Source: Pyrocephalus nanus (lineage: Eukaryota > Chordata > Aves > Passeriformes > Tyrannidae). Taken from it: a stretch of DNA of 64,000 bases. Made by a program: the position numbers and the translations under genes. This document shows positions 37,101 through 49,809 of the stretch, one piece after another. Every line of letters begins with the position of its first letter. Position 1 is the first letter of the stretch. The DNA is taken from contig CM076270.1 of assembly GCA_038380795.1 (NCBI GenBank), positions 9,113,001 to 9,177,000 on the forward strand, written 5' to 3'. The notes under the pieces are model-generated. The model searched no databases. It saw nothing but the letters and a program-made list of their open reading frames with translations, and had not been told where the DNA came from.

Positions 37101-40100
37101 TCAGATAGATGGGGAGGTGAGGGTGACCCTGTTCCAGTATCTCTTATTATTCCCTCCTTCCTTCCTTCCTGGAGTCACAGTTTTCCCTGGGGAATTTCTC
37201 TGGGATTTTTTTCTTGATCATTATGGTTCCCACGCAGTAGAAAAATACATTTTAGTTTTGCAGTGACTCAAAATGCCTCTAAAAGCCATAGAATTCAAAC
37301 TGAAGTTTGCTGTTCTGAGCTAAACCATTTTCTTTAGATTTTCTGGAATAAAAGATACAGTGGGAAAATCAGAAAGTCCTCATTAAGAATTTCTGAGACG
37401 TTATTTGAAACTATATCTGTCTGTTGAGATAATTGGCCTAAAAAGAATCCCAATGAACTGGATTAATTTGAAGCAATATTTCAGATGACTTTGGCATATC
37501 TTTTGCTTAGTGAAAAGCCTATGTACTTGTCCTAATATCTGCAAAGAAATCTCAGCCTGTGGTATTTTTAGCTAACACTCTAGAAACTATTTATTTGCTG
37601 TCCTGCAGTGTGAGATTCTAATGTTAAAGGAATAACAATAATAAAATTGCAGCCCTTTCCCTGAGCAGTTTATGAGATACAGCAGATGAGACAAGAGACG
37701 AGCTAATAATGTGAATATATTCTGGGGTCAGCTGGTGATATGATGATATTCTACAAGGACTGCATTTTAAGGAGCATTACAGAGAAAATGGGAAAAAAAA
37801 TGGAGTCTTTTGTAGGATATTCTTTTTGAAATAACTTTTTTGAACACTATTAAAATGTTTATTTCAGTGGTGCAGTCACATGAGCATAGGCTCTGTCTTG
37901 TAATTTCAGCTTGGACTGACAACTGCAAGCTATAGATGACTCATTTCTCTATCAGACAGCCATCTTAACCTAACTTACCCTTAACCTACTTGTGGGTAGT
38001 TTTGGGCAGGGACAAATATCTCGGCCACTACTCACCCCTAATATTGAGGGTATCAGCAGCTTCAGCACTCAGGAACATAAATGACCATCCTAGAGAGATG
38101 CAGACCATTATGGGATCTGCAGGGAGAGTTACACGGGTTTTCAGACTTGCCACTCTCTGACACTCTTGTGGCACTGGCCTGAGTCCTGGCAGAACTGAGC
38201 ACAGCTCTGCAAGAGCTCACAGTTCAGGGATGAAGTCTTGATGCGTGTGTTGGGTCTGATGCTGCAGCAGAGGGAAGCTGTCTGTGCTTAAGCAGAACAC
38301 CAAGAGCTGCTTAGGAAGAGTGCAGGCTAATTCTGCATAGATCAGGCACGAATTCTACAGCACAAAATTACGCCGCGTTAATATTTCAGCAGCTCACCCT
38401 CCGAGGCACCAGGCAGAGGGCAGCAAAGGCCCTTCAAAGGGCTGTGCTGTCACACAGGGCTGTGCTGTGCTCTGAAACAAACCTGTCACCAGGGTACGCT
38501 GGAGTTCATCACACCTTCATTCGCCGACAGTATGAGACTGGTTGAGGATGAAACTCAACTGCTACAATACAATCTCCTTAATAGATTTCTTGGACCTTTT
38601 GGTAAACAGTGTCTGCACGGTTTCTTGATTACAAGGTACGTGGATATTATTCACTGTGACCATGTTCTTCTGCCCTCTGATCAAGATGAAAGGTTTCTAA
38701 TTTTCTCTGTACTTAGAGTCTCTCCCACGTCAGGGAATGCAGTGCACTGAGGAAGCTCCCAAATAAATTACTGTGTGTCTTGCATTAACTTTCACTTTAT
38801 CTAGGTGAGATGGCAGCAATTGACAAGGACCAGATGTTGGAAAAACAAAGTAATTATACAATTTGAAATGTGGGAATCATATCCATGAGGCTTAGAAGCA
38901 GAGCATTTATTCCATTTGCCCTGCCTCTCTCCTTTCCTTTCTGTTAAGTACTGCCAAGATAAAAGAGAAAACTTTGCTATAATGAAAAAAAACCCCAAAC
39001 AACCAACCCTAAAACAACACCAAAAACCTCCCCAAAAAACCAAAATCCAAAACAAAACAGGAAATCTTGAATCACATAATTCTGGCTGTTTTTCATCAAT
39101 TTTAGTTTATTGTTGGTTTTTATCCAGATTTGCAGGTAAGCTTCTGCAGTAGGGGAGACAGTTAGGACTAAAATTGCCTTTTACCTTTATGATGTGTTTG
39201 TCTGGATTCTTAACACAGAGCTAAACCAAAGTGATTCTCCTTGAGCAGTGCTGTCCTCTAATCAAAGAAAGCCCTGCATTTCATGAATCTGCGTAGTAAA
39301 AAATGTCTCAAGAGATCAACCTGAAGCATTTAATGATAAAAGACAGAGGACTTACCTTTCCATCCTCCTCTTTCCAAAAGTTCTGTGGAGCACTGACTCC
39401 TTTAGTGGGTTACACTACAGTGCAAATGTTGGGAAGATGATTTCCATGTTAAGTTTAAGACACAAGGAGTGTAATCAATTGTTATTGTTCAAACTTTTCT
39501 CATGTATCTCTGGCTGCAGCAACCTGTGTCACTCACCACTGACACCTGTTTGATTGTACATTATGTGCATGTGGCCTTTTTAGGCTTTGGGAAATTCTGT
39601 ATTTAAGACTGTTCATGTTATGTTAGTCTCTTTGTAGACCTGCATTATTAGACATGCTAAAATGTCACTGCTGTTTGATCACAGACTATTAGTTACAGGA
39701 CCCCCACTGGCAGGATGGACATCACTAGTGGCAAAGGTTGCTCTCAATTTCTCTCCACCATTACCAGCCAGTGGGCATATTCAGACTTATCCCAACACCA
39801 AAATTTGCACAGAAACAAATCCTGCATGACTAATGTATCCATATCATTTCTTGTGGCAGTTTCATTGTATTGTCTGAACACTGTGCAAAAGAAAAATTCA
39901 CAGCTCCAGGAACTCTGATATTCCTAACAGGGAAACAGTCCTAGTGGCCTCTATGCTACCTTTGACAAATAGCCTCGTGTACTTCAGTCCTGAGTCTTTC
40001 AGCAGGTTTAGCATACGTTTGCATTTGTGTATCAAAATATTAAAATAAGATAAAATTAAATATTTGTATTCAAAGCACAGTTGTGTTCTCTTCAAGTTGT

Positions 40101-42274
40101 GAGTGCTTTATGCTGCTCCAGACCTGAGCTTTGCTCTCTGAAGACAGACATCCATTCAGTGAATGGATAGTTGGAAATGGACTGTACCTGCAGGGTGGGG
40201 ATTCTGACTTGCCCAGCACTGCACAGGCATTCATGGTGAGAAGCCAGCTTTCAGAATTGGTTTTCTGCTGGTCAGAAGGTTTTCCTGCTATTTTCTGCTA
40301 TTTTCAGCATCAGAGAGGTGAAGCCTGAGACAACAGACCTGAATTTGTTCAAGGAGCAGAGGCTGATAGGCACAGCCCCGTTGGTAATACATCAGGTAAT
40401 TAAAGTCTTCATTCACACTAAGGTCTGAACTGAAATTTACCATGGAAAAAACAAACTGTGCTCTTGGATATTGCTGTCCACCTTTCACTGAACTTGAAAT
40501 TCAAGTTGCCATGTAATCATTGTTAGTTTGAAATTAAAATATGCATATCCTTAAATGTGCAACTAGTACTGTTTGCTTTAATGCAATTGTACTGGGACAT
40601 ACAGTAAGGGGGACATAAAACTTTGCTACAGTGCTGAGCTTACAAGTATTTATTCCTTCCTGTTTCAGCCTTATGATCCACCATTTCTACACTCTCGTTT
40701 AATCACCATTTGAAGTACTGAATTTTTGAAAGCTTAAGTTAAAAAAACCAAAACCCATTTTTGAAAAAAAGGACAAAAAGTTTTTCAATTGTTTCAAGAC
40801 TTCAGAATGTTGAACAGTTAAAAGTTCATTCTGTTTATAAAAAGCAGTTTCATTATTGTTTCCAACTGCAGATGAGATTTTCCTGAATCTAAGGCAATTT
40901 TTTTCAAAATCCAGTGTTTGCACTATCCATCTGTGATTCTAATTCTCCTTTTGTCATGCAGTTCTCTCTTTTGCATCCACAAACTGAACACCACAAGGAT
41001 TTCTGGGGGTAAAACATGAATTCATTAAAAGCAGTTGCAAACACATCATCCAATTGTGACCACAGTGATAAGAAGATTTTTTCATAAAGCAGACAAAGCA
41101 TATTTGAGGAACAATGTCTGCTGTGCTGGAGAAACTTGCTTGTGACAGAATTAATGACATTCTCTGCAGTCTGGAAAGCAGTATTAAAATGAGTGAGGAA
41201 ATAGTGAACAGTAAAAGAAGGATACATGTGATGCATGTATTTAATAGGCTAAAAATCTGTAGAAAGGACTTGCAGGAAGGAAAAAATTTGCCTTCATATT
41301 GCTGAAGACATTTAATTTTATTTTTTAAAATACAGACAAGTGGAGAAAACCAGCTGTGAAATGTGGACAAACACCATTCTCTGGCCTTGCTTTGTGTCTG
41401 CTAATTTTACGGTTTCTGGAGTTATAATGTGCATGTATGCAAATAAAAGCTCTCATGCTGTTTTGTCTCCTGGTTTCTGAAGGAACAAAGTGCTCAGTGT
41501 AATCTCCTCATGCAAGTGGACAGGAAATACCAAATGCAATAGCACAAGAAATTATCCTACTGTTTTTCTAAATATTTAATAAGAGAGAGACACATATCCC
41601 TTAGTAACACCTGTGAGGCTCCTAGGTCAGTGAAGAGATCTTGTTCTTCCTATTTATTCCTGGATTTTTTTTCTAACTTGTGTATTCTGGGAGCTGACCC
41701 ACCTCAAACTAGCTGTAAATCTGCAGGATATCTTCCCTTTGGAGAGGTCCCAGAGAGTGAAGTTTGCACCAAGAGAAGACGCCTGGCTACCCATCCCAAA
41801 GGTGCTGCCATGTAAGCTGTGCCTGTTTCTGGAAAGTCGCAGCATGTGAAAAGAGTGGGATCACTTTAACATCGAAACTGCCCAGAAGAACTCGACTGTC
41901 CTTTGATGCGGTTGTCCCTGTTGTTTCCAGCACTCCTGTGTAAATGCTATCAGCCTCTTGGGGCAATGGGGAACTATTTTGTGTATGTGGCTGTTCTGAC
42001 AGGAAAGAGTGGTGTGGAAAGCAAGAAAAACGACAGTGAGGGCAAATACCTGATGGAAAAGGATGAGATCTGGGGACTGAATTTGAAGGGTTCATAGAGG
42101 TTTTGAGGAGGGATAACTATCTTTCAAATACATATCCTGAGAATCTCTGCAAGCTGAGTGGATTTTCCAGTTGGTGGAACGGTTTAGAAGACGTTCTGAA
42201 GAAAAATCTTTCCTGAAGCAAATAAGACTGGAAGAAGTCACTTTTTCTGCTCCCCTACTTTTCTCTAATTATAG
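34104..42274. other. Gene desert, first part of the 15.7-kb gap between genes C and D
   Basis: No P450 exon, RNA gene or recognised transposon. Low-complexity spots include CCTT repeats near 37155-37170 and an A/C-rich tract at about 38981-39060. The longest open frames (126 aa at 35002-35382 minus, 138 aa at 40954-41370 minus) show no domain, no family resemblance and no splice support, so I treat them as chance. The gap is large enough to have once held another P450 copy, but I saw no remnants. Confidence 0.5.
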
Positions 42275-42665
42275 ACTTATAGATTTGTTTCAGTTGGAAA
42301 AGATCTCTAAGAGGTCCCACTCTTACCCAGCACTGCCGAGTCCACCACTAAACCATGTGTAAAAGTGCTACATCTACACATCTTTTAAATACCTGCAGGA
42401 TGGTGACTCCATCGCTTCCATGGGCAGCCTGTGCAAGGGCTTGGAAACATTTTTAGTGAAGAAATTTTTCCCAATGTCCAATTTAAACCTTCCTTTGTAC
42501 AGCTTGAGGCTATTTGCTCTTGTCCTGTCACTTGTTACTTGGGAGAGGAGACTGACTCCCTCCTGGCTATGACCTCCTTTCAGGCAGTTGTAGAGAGCAA
42601 TGAAGTACCCCCTGAGCCTTCTTTTCTCCAGGCTAAACACTCCTCCTCATCAGACTTGCGCCTCA
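42275..42665 (-). mobile_element. CR1 LINE 3' fragment (antisense) in the C-D gap
   Basis: On the minus strand, 42640 to 42374 is still open for 88 aa and codes the CR1 ORF2 C-terminus. [35 protein letters not shown] and GRFKLDIGKNFF parallel the same region of the CR1 in gene B's intron 3. The tail reaches about 42275 (CAGTTGGAAAAGATCTCTAAG on the plus strand). It is truncated at its 5' side near 42665. Confidence 0.88.
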
Positions 42666-43528
42666 ATGTCTGTCTTGACAATTGTACAATAGTTCTGCAG
42701 CCTCTGAGGTGCTGCTGTTCACCCCCGTCCCCAGGTCCAGAACTGTGATCTTGTGCTGTCCCATGCATGTTTGACATCCCCACTCTCTTCCATAAATCCT
42801 CACTCCAGCTGTCACATGTAACTGGAGGCTGTAGAGAAGATGATGGGGACAGTACTTAAAACTGATGGATGTTTAGGAGGATACAGATTGTTTTCTGTGG
42901 TAGAAGATGTCTCTCCTGGTTTGTATGAGGTGTCTCTTAGCAGCATCAGTACAAGCAATAAAATTTCTTGCAGAACAATGTCTATAGAAGGAATAACAGT
43001 TTTGACTTCAAGTGTTATTTCTCAATCCATTTTAACTCAACACCAATGGAATATTTTTCAGGAAAAAGAACTTTTTCAGACATTGCTTCTGTATTGCACA
43101 AGCAGTAATACCATCATTGGAACAATTAAAAAAATGAGGTCATTTTTTTTCATATTTTTTCTTGCTTAATTTCAGGGATGTGTCCACGTACTGCAGTTAT
43201 CTCATGCAATCTATTGAGTAACTTGTGTCTAAAGGACTGCATTGTCATTGTCTTACCAACTGCTAATCTCAAGATACTGTATTACAAATTAATATGCAAT
43301 CACTGCCACCCACCTTGCCCTTTGATCCATAAACAACTGTCAAATACCAAAAGCTGCTGAGTGTGCTTGCCATATTTCTGGAAAGTCACACCAGCAGAGT
43401 TGCCATAGGTGCAGGGAGTTCTTTCCTGGAGGCAGGCGCTGGATGGTAAAGCCGTAAGCAGCGTTGTCTGAGTACTTTCTTCCATTGGAGATTCGGATAA
43501 AATGTGGAGGGGCATTGGTTAGTTGTGT

Positions 43529-43599
43529 CCTTCCCTCCTTCCCTCCCTCCCTTCCTCCCTTCCTCCCTCCCTCCCTCCCTCCCTCCCTCCCTCCCTCAG
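43529..43599. repeat. Polypyrimidine microsatellite (CCTT/CCCT)n
   Basis: About 70 bases of CCTTCCCT and CCCT units, all pyrimidine on the plus strand. The antisense open frame through it gives a Gly-Arg-Glu-Gly repeat that is an artefact. Confidence 0.95.
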
Positions 43600-46500
43600 G
43601 GAACTGGTAGAAAAGGAACAAAGAACCATCACAGAGGCAGATGCTGAGAGAGGGCAAATTAACAGGGCATGCTGGGGCAAAGTCCTGGCTGAATGATCAG
43701 TTGTGAAGGGAATTTCTTGCCACACACAGTGTGTAACTCTAAATCCCCATTCCCTTCATATTAGCACTATTGCAGTGCAAGTCCTCATAGTTCAGCTCTC
43801 CTTGGAAGCAAGAATAAAAAGCTTCTCTGGACAGGGAAAAAAGGCACGAGTCAGACTTCTGGCCCCTGCACTTTACGCAAGGCTGATTGTCACTTTGCTG
43901 CTGTAAGAAAACAGATGTCCTCTGTTAGAAGCTTAATGCAATTAATGAAATACTTAAAAGGGCTGCTGTCCCTGCTACCATGCTGGAGATTTAGGAGTGT
44001 GCGATGGAAGGTTTACTAAGATTCTGTGCTACTGCTTAATTTCCACACCACTCCCTCACCCCCCAACCCTCCCACTTAAGACATGGAAAATCAAATACAG
44101 AATACTTCCAGATACAATTTTAGTTTTGGTCAGAGAGTGTGCTACTTTCTCTGGGTTATGACCCATCCTGACCCTTTATTATGCCCTTATGACTGCTTCT
44201 ATTCCTTGGTTTCTGCCTCCTGTTGCTTGACTCTTTGCCACACCTTAATTAAAGACTTCGAAGAGTTGAAAATACTTGGCTGCACAGGATTACAATGGGA
44301 AGTGTGAGGTGGAGGGAGGTAATGGAGTTGGTACAACTCCGGTTATACCAATCTGGGATAATATATTGCTACACTTTGAGTGTAGTAATTAGAATACCTT
44401 ATTGAATTGCGCTGATTCTGCCTTTCATGTTTGGCATTTAAATTCCTACCATGTAAATTTAGGGGTATTAATACTTGTCTGATTAGAAAGTCTGCTCTGT
44501 TACACATTTTAATTATAAAAAGTCCTGTAGTGTTCTGTAATTTCTTGCCTTCTTATGTAGGAAGAGATATTTTTGCCTTGACAGACCTAAAATGTATTTA
44601 ATAATGATAAAGCACCCTGAGATACTTGCTGGAGTTGGATCTAAAGAAGGGAAAATATTGCTTATTTTTAGTACTGTATAAAGTATGTTAGAGTTCTAGG
44701 TCAGTGCTTGTATCTTGATGTTTTTAAACACTGGTTTCATAGAATACACATAGTAAGCTCCTGGTTTTGATAATTTTGATCCTATGAATTGTTTGAAGAC
44801 AAAGACAGGCTGGAGGTCATATTGGTCTTTCAATCTTTATGTATTACCTTGTTTGGTCACTGTTGTACATTACTGCAACCTTCTCGGCCTTTCTTTGTTC
44901 CCAAGCCTTCTCCTATTGTAAAAGCTACTTCTCATTTTGCAATCACTGGTACATACACCTGCACCCCTTTAAAACGGTGTTTATTCTCCATGTCCTTATT
45001 CCCTCTGAACTTTCTCTTGCATATGACTTTTCTGGAACTGTGGGTTTTTTAATGCTTTGTTGTTTGGGTCTTAGGGCAATGTTCCTAACTCTGTTCTTCT
45101 GGGCACATAATGGCCAAGCTTACGATCTGCAGCCAACCTGATGAAGAACATGGCAAGAGCGAAAAACTCATCTGCAGTGTTCCCTGCTGAGTAAGCTGGA
45201 CCTAAAAATCCTAAGAAAACCAAGATCTATCTCAAATATTTTCTCTTTTTTTTTTTGTGCAGAAAAGATGTAACTATATTGAGTCAGTTCCTGGAAGTGG
45301 TGCTTTCAGTTGAGAATGACTCTCTCCTCACTATGTTTATTCTGAACACAAAATCAGATTGACCAGGTCATTTCAGACTGCTCAGACCTGAGTGGAAGGG
45401 GAACACTATTCTCAGAGCCATGCTTTGTATTTGGGGTTATTTCAAGGTCAATATCTTTAACCTGGAGGAAATAGAACATGCCCATGGTTGTGTCTCAGAG
45501 TTTGGCTGTCCCCAGTGTGTCTGGACATGCTTATGATCTCTTGGTCAGGCAACCAAGGTACACGTCCTCCAAATCCTCTTTTACTCCTTCACTCACCAGA
45601 ATTGACCATGGCCCTTGTGAGGCCTTGGCCAGTTTGTAAATGAGGCAGGTTTGGTGCCAAGACTTGTGCACTTCTCAGCTTCAGGAGATTATATCCAACT
45701 CTCTGTCTTCCAATTCCATTGGGACAAACTAGTTCATGTTGTGTGGCTTTACATCTCACTGCACTGCAGCTGACACAATGGTTGCCACCCCTGTCAGTGA
45801 TCTGGCTTCCTGAGTTTCACTGTTCTCTCAGTCATGAAATTTGCAAGCTTTGTAAACAATATTTTTAGATTTTTTTTTTAAATAATGGTTTAAAGTCATC
45901 AAAAAACATAATCAGTAATGTAATTTCAATGCTATTGTTTTATCAACCAGGTTTGTAATATTTTCAAATAAATAAAAAAAACCCAAGTAACTTTCATTTG
46001 TTTTATGATAGAGATTGTTTTTTCTATTGTGATATTTTAAGACTGTATAATGAGTACCTTTCATCACATAATGCTTTCTTTGGGTATTCTTGGGATGAAA
46101 AACATAAGCAGTCAGCTACTGGTCTTGCTTTAACTTTGTCTCCACCTCTTCCTTTATCCCCTGGACAGCAACACCCTAGAGCTTTTTAACATGTGAATTT
46201 GCTAATTACTGTAAGCTTTGAAGCATTTTTGGTTTTGTATCTAAACACTTATTTTTCCTTGTTTTATTTGCTTTCCCCTATTCCTATGTCAATAAAAATA
46301 ATTTTTACCTGTGGTCAGTACAAGCTTTCAGTGTTTTCTCAGCCATTCACTCTCTAATTGCAACTCTCCTGGATTTTAGCTCTGGTGTATTTTTTGTGAC
46401 AAACTGTTATGACAGACATTTTTGGGTGCCTAATTTCTGTCAGGTTTTGTGGGAGTCTCTTATGGAGCTTGTTTATTTAGCTTAACTTGAAAGTGCTCTG

Positions 46501-49500
46501 CCATCACTGCCTTGTCATTGTGCTTTTCCCTGGCAGTCATTAGTCATGCTGTGAAGAAACCACTGATAGAAACTGAGATGATAGACTGCTCCAGCTCATA
46601 ACATTAGCATTGCTTTTTAAAGGTTTTTTTGCCATATTTTCGCTGGTGCTTCTCTTAGATGTTTCTGAAAAGATGTATTTATGGACTTTGAACTTCTATT
46701 TTTACCCCACAGCCTGTCCATCCTCACTTACTCTCTAGCAGCAATAGCACAGTGCTGTTGGCCTACGAAGAGGAATTCTAATTTCAGAATATTGACTTCA
46801 GCCTCTTTTGTGAAAACAGAAACCTATTTTTTTTTCCATTAGGCTTAAGAATATATCCTCTAACATATTTTTACTTGTATTTTCCTGTTGATTTTCTTAA
46901 CCCTTTCAGGGATTTTGTTTGCATCCTCAAGCTTGTTATGCAGAAATTGTAGAGATGATCTTAGGTCCTTTGCATTTTCCTTCATCTTGAAAAATTCATC
47001 CAGCTATTACTCACATAGGAGTATCATGCAGTTCCCAGTAATTCACCCAGAGAACATCAAATTACTCTTCTTTTTGGCAAGCTCTCTGCAAGAAAATTTT
47101 TGCAGCAATTAGGATCAGGGATGCCAGTCTCATATATGTTGCTTTTTCCATTTTTATTTTGGATATTAAGGTATCTTACATTTTTTTCTTCTCACTCTTT
47201 GTGCCACCTCAAGTCCTGCCTTAACGTTCCCAGTTTCTAGGCTTATTCCAGCTTGTGAATTTTGCAAGTTTCTGAAGGTACTTGTGGGTGAGGAGTTGGA
47301 AAGCGTAGCAATATATTGTGCAATTTCCACTTCTAAATATTATTTATTTGAAGCCTCACTCAAGGCAGTTGGCTGCTACTCTGTGCCCAATGGACGGACA
47401 GTTCCTGTGCTTTGGAGATACTAATTCCTGACATTCTCTCTTGCCAAATGTATTACAGTTAATTCCTCATATTTAAGTATCAATGTCCCAGAGCTGAAAT
47501 TAAACATTTGCTTGCTCAAGGATTTCAGGACCACGCTTGTCTGATTGTCACATCACCTGCACAGCTTTACTTTTGCAAGCACCGCACTAACCTTGCTGGG
47601 GCTTATTTCACAGTGTGCTTTTATTTTCACTAAAAATCTTACTGAAACTTTGGCTTCCTGATAATTTTCATTAAACCTTGCTGGGTTTGCCTCTTAGTCC
47701 AGTTCTTTGGGCTGCTCTTTGCTTGGGTTACTATCTTTTAGGAAAGCTGAATTTTCTGCCAAAAATACAAACCCAGAAAATATTGCTGATAGTCTATCCA
47801 CAAGAGGAGGCACCAGACAGTAAGAGGTCTAGGCCAACACAAGATCCCTCAGCCTGGTTTTGAGTAGAGCTTAACCAGTGGCATTAGGTGACACTGGTAT
47901 AAATAAGTATTCGTTCATGTGGATTTCAGACAGTTAGAACATTTTGAAAACACTGCAAAAGAAAAGATAATGGTAACACCTGGCAGGATAAATTCCTGGC
48001 TGGCTCATTTGGTTTTATTCTTCTTCTGACACTGGTGCTTTGATTCCAATTAAACCTGACCCACGTTCTGAAAGAGGTGAATTTATTTGCCGATGTCAAA
48101 ATACTACACCAACATGAAACATCTAAAATTAAACAGTGGAATACGGACCAAACAGAGAAGAGATAAACATGATTGTATTTAGTCTATTCATGAAATTTAT
48201 GTCATTCAGCATTTATTCTGACTTCAGTTGTCTGCACAAAACTAACATTCTTCCCTTTTTTCCAAATTTTAAACTTGATATTTTGGTTTGAAGAAACAAT
48301 TTTTTCTGATTTTATGTTTTGCTGATTTCAGCCTCATAATGGGCAATAGTACCTGACTTGCACTGGTTTCAGCAAAGCCATGGAGCCCACCTCAACCTGC
48401 ATCCCACCATGCTGCCCACCACAGGCACAGATAAGGCCGTGAGAAGCACTGCCATGCTGTCCTCACTGTATCATGCAGGCAAGCATGCACCCACAATAGC
48501 TGCAAAGTTTGGACAAATGAAGGAGGTGGATTGCTATCACTGAGTCACATTACTTTCTTCATGTTGCCAGGTTTGCAAAACAGCACATTTATGTCTGCGT
48601 TGGAGGGCACAGCAATGTCTTGTACAGACTTGTACTTCAGTTTTAGCGAAGACACTTTCTCTTTGCAATGCAAGACCAAATCCTCTGGTAATTGGCACAC
48701 AGTGCTTTCCCCCGTCTGTGCTTCAGACTCAGTGTGAATCCCTTCATTATCAGAGCATAGATTTTTTTTTTAATGTCTCCTGTAAACTTACTGATAACTG
48801 GTAATAATATCCCAGATTCTGAAATTGTTACAAAATGTAGAAAACTAACCACGGCACATGAAGCTTTCAGATCGGTTACATACTACAAAAAAAAGCAATA
48901 TTAAAAAAAAAAAAGTAATTATATTTCTTATTAATCTTACAATATAAAGAAATTTAAAATTCTGATTTTTTGAATTATTTATTGTAATATGAGTTTTTAA
49001 GTACTATCTCCATATCTCCATTTTTAAGTACTATCTCACTTGGTGAAAAACTTATTTTTTCCATTTTTTCCATTTACTGGAAAAAAAAGTTTGATTGAAC
49101 ACTCAAGGCAAATTTTTCAGAAATCACATGTAGCAATTTTGTCTTCTAACTGCATCCTTAGTCTTCAAGTACTCTTGTCTTTGCCTGTGGGGACATGTTT
49201 GTGCTGGCCAGCAAATCCAAATTTACGACCACAAATTTAATAATGTTTGTGACTAAAGCATCTGGAAAATCTAACCTATTGTAAGTGTGTACTATGCACT
49301 ATTGTAACTGTATTCTATGTAACAATATAATCTAACCAAGGTGTAACACTCATAATCTGAATTCAGTGATTCTGAGATGAACCCTTACATATGTTTTTAA
49401 AGTATCTGAGGCAGATGAAACCAAGTTTCACTTGTTTCATATCCAGTGGTCAACAAGGGCTTTCAAATGGTGCCCCTCTGATCCAATAGACTCCAGAAGT

Positions 49501-49809
49501 TCCCTAGCACAATCTTCAGGACAAATACTTTGGGTACAAGGGATTTCACATTTCCATTCTAAGGCTTGCTATAAGCAGACAGGTGTGCTTTTGGACAGGG
49601 ATCAGTTTGATATATCTCAGTATGGCAAATATATGGGGTGCAGCAAAAGGGCAGGCAGTGATTAAGAGGGAGGGACAGAGGGAGGGAAAGGAACTGAGAC
49701 TTTATGCAGCTCAGTCTGCAGACAGAACTGGTGGAACAACAAAGAAGAGCACCTTTTCCAAGCTCCAGTACCTTCTTTTTGATAGACAAGCCAATAAATC
49801 AGCTCAGAA
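43600..49809. other. Gene desert, second part of the C-D gap, ending at gene D
   Basis: A+T-rich DNA with several A or T runs (for example near 45249, 48770 and 48905). No exon, RNA gene or transposon recognised. The promoter and 5' UTR of gene D should lie in the last few hundred bases; a purine-rich GAGGGAGGGA stretch is at about 49667-49690, but there is no clear TATA box. Confidence 0.45.

Noticed and set aside
40954..41370. 138-aa Ser/Leu/Cys-rich minus-strand open frame in the C-D gap
   Set aside because: Composition resembles translated A/T-rich spacer; no domain, no promoter and no splice evidence.
43340..43657. Gly-Arg-Glu-Gly repeat protein on the minus strand
   Set aside because: Product of translating the CCTT/CCCT microsatellite.
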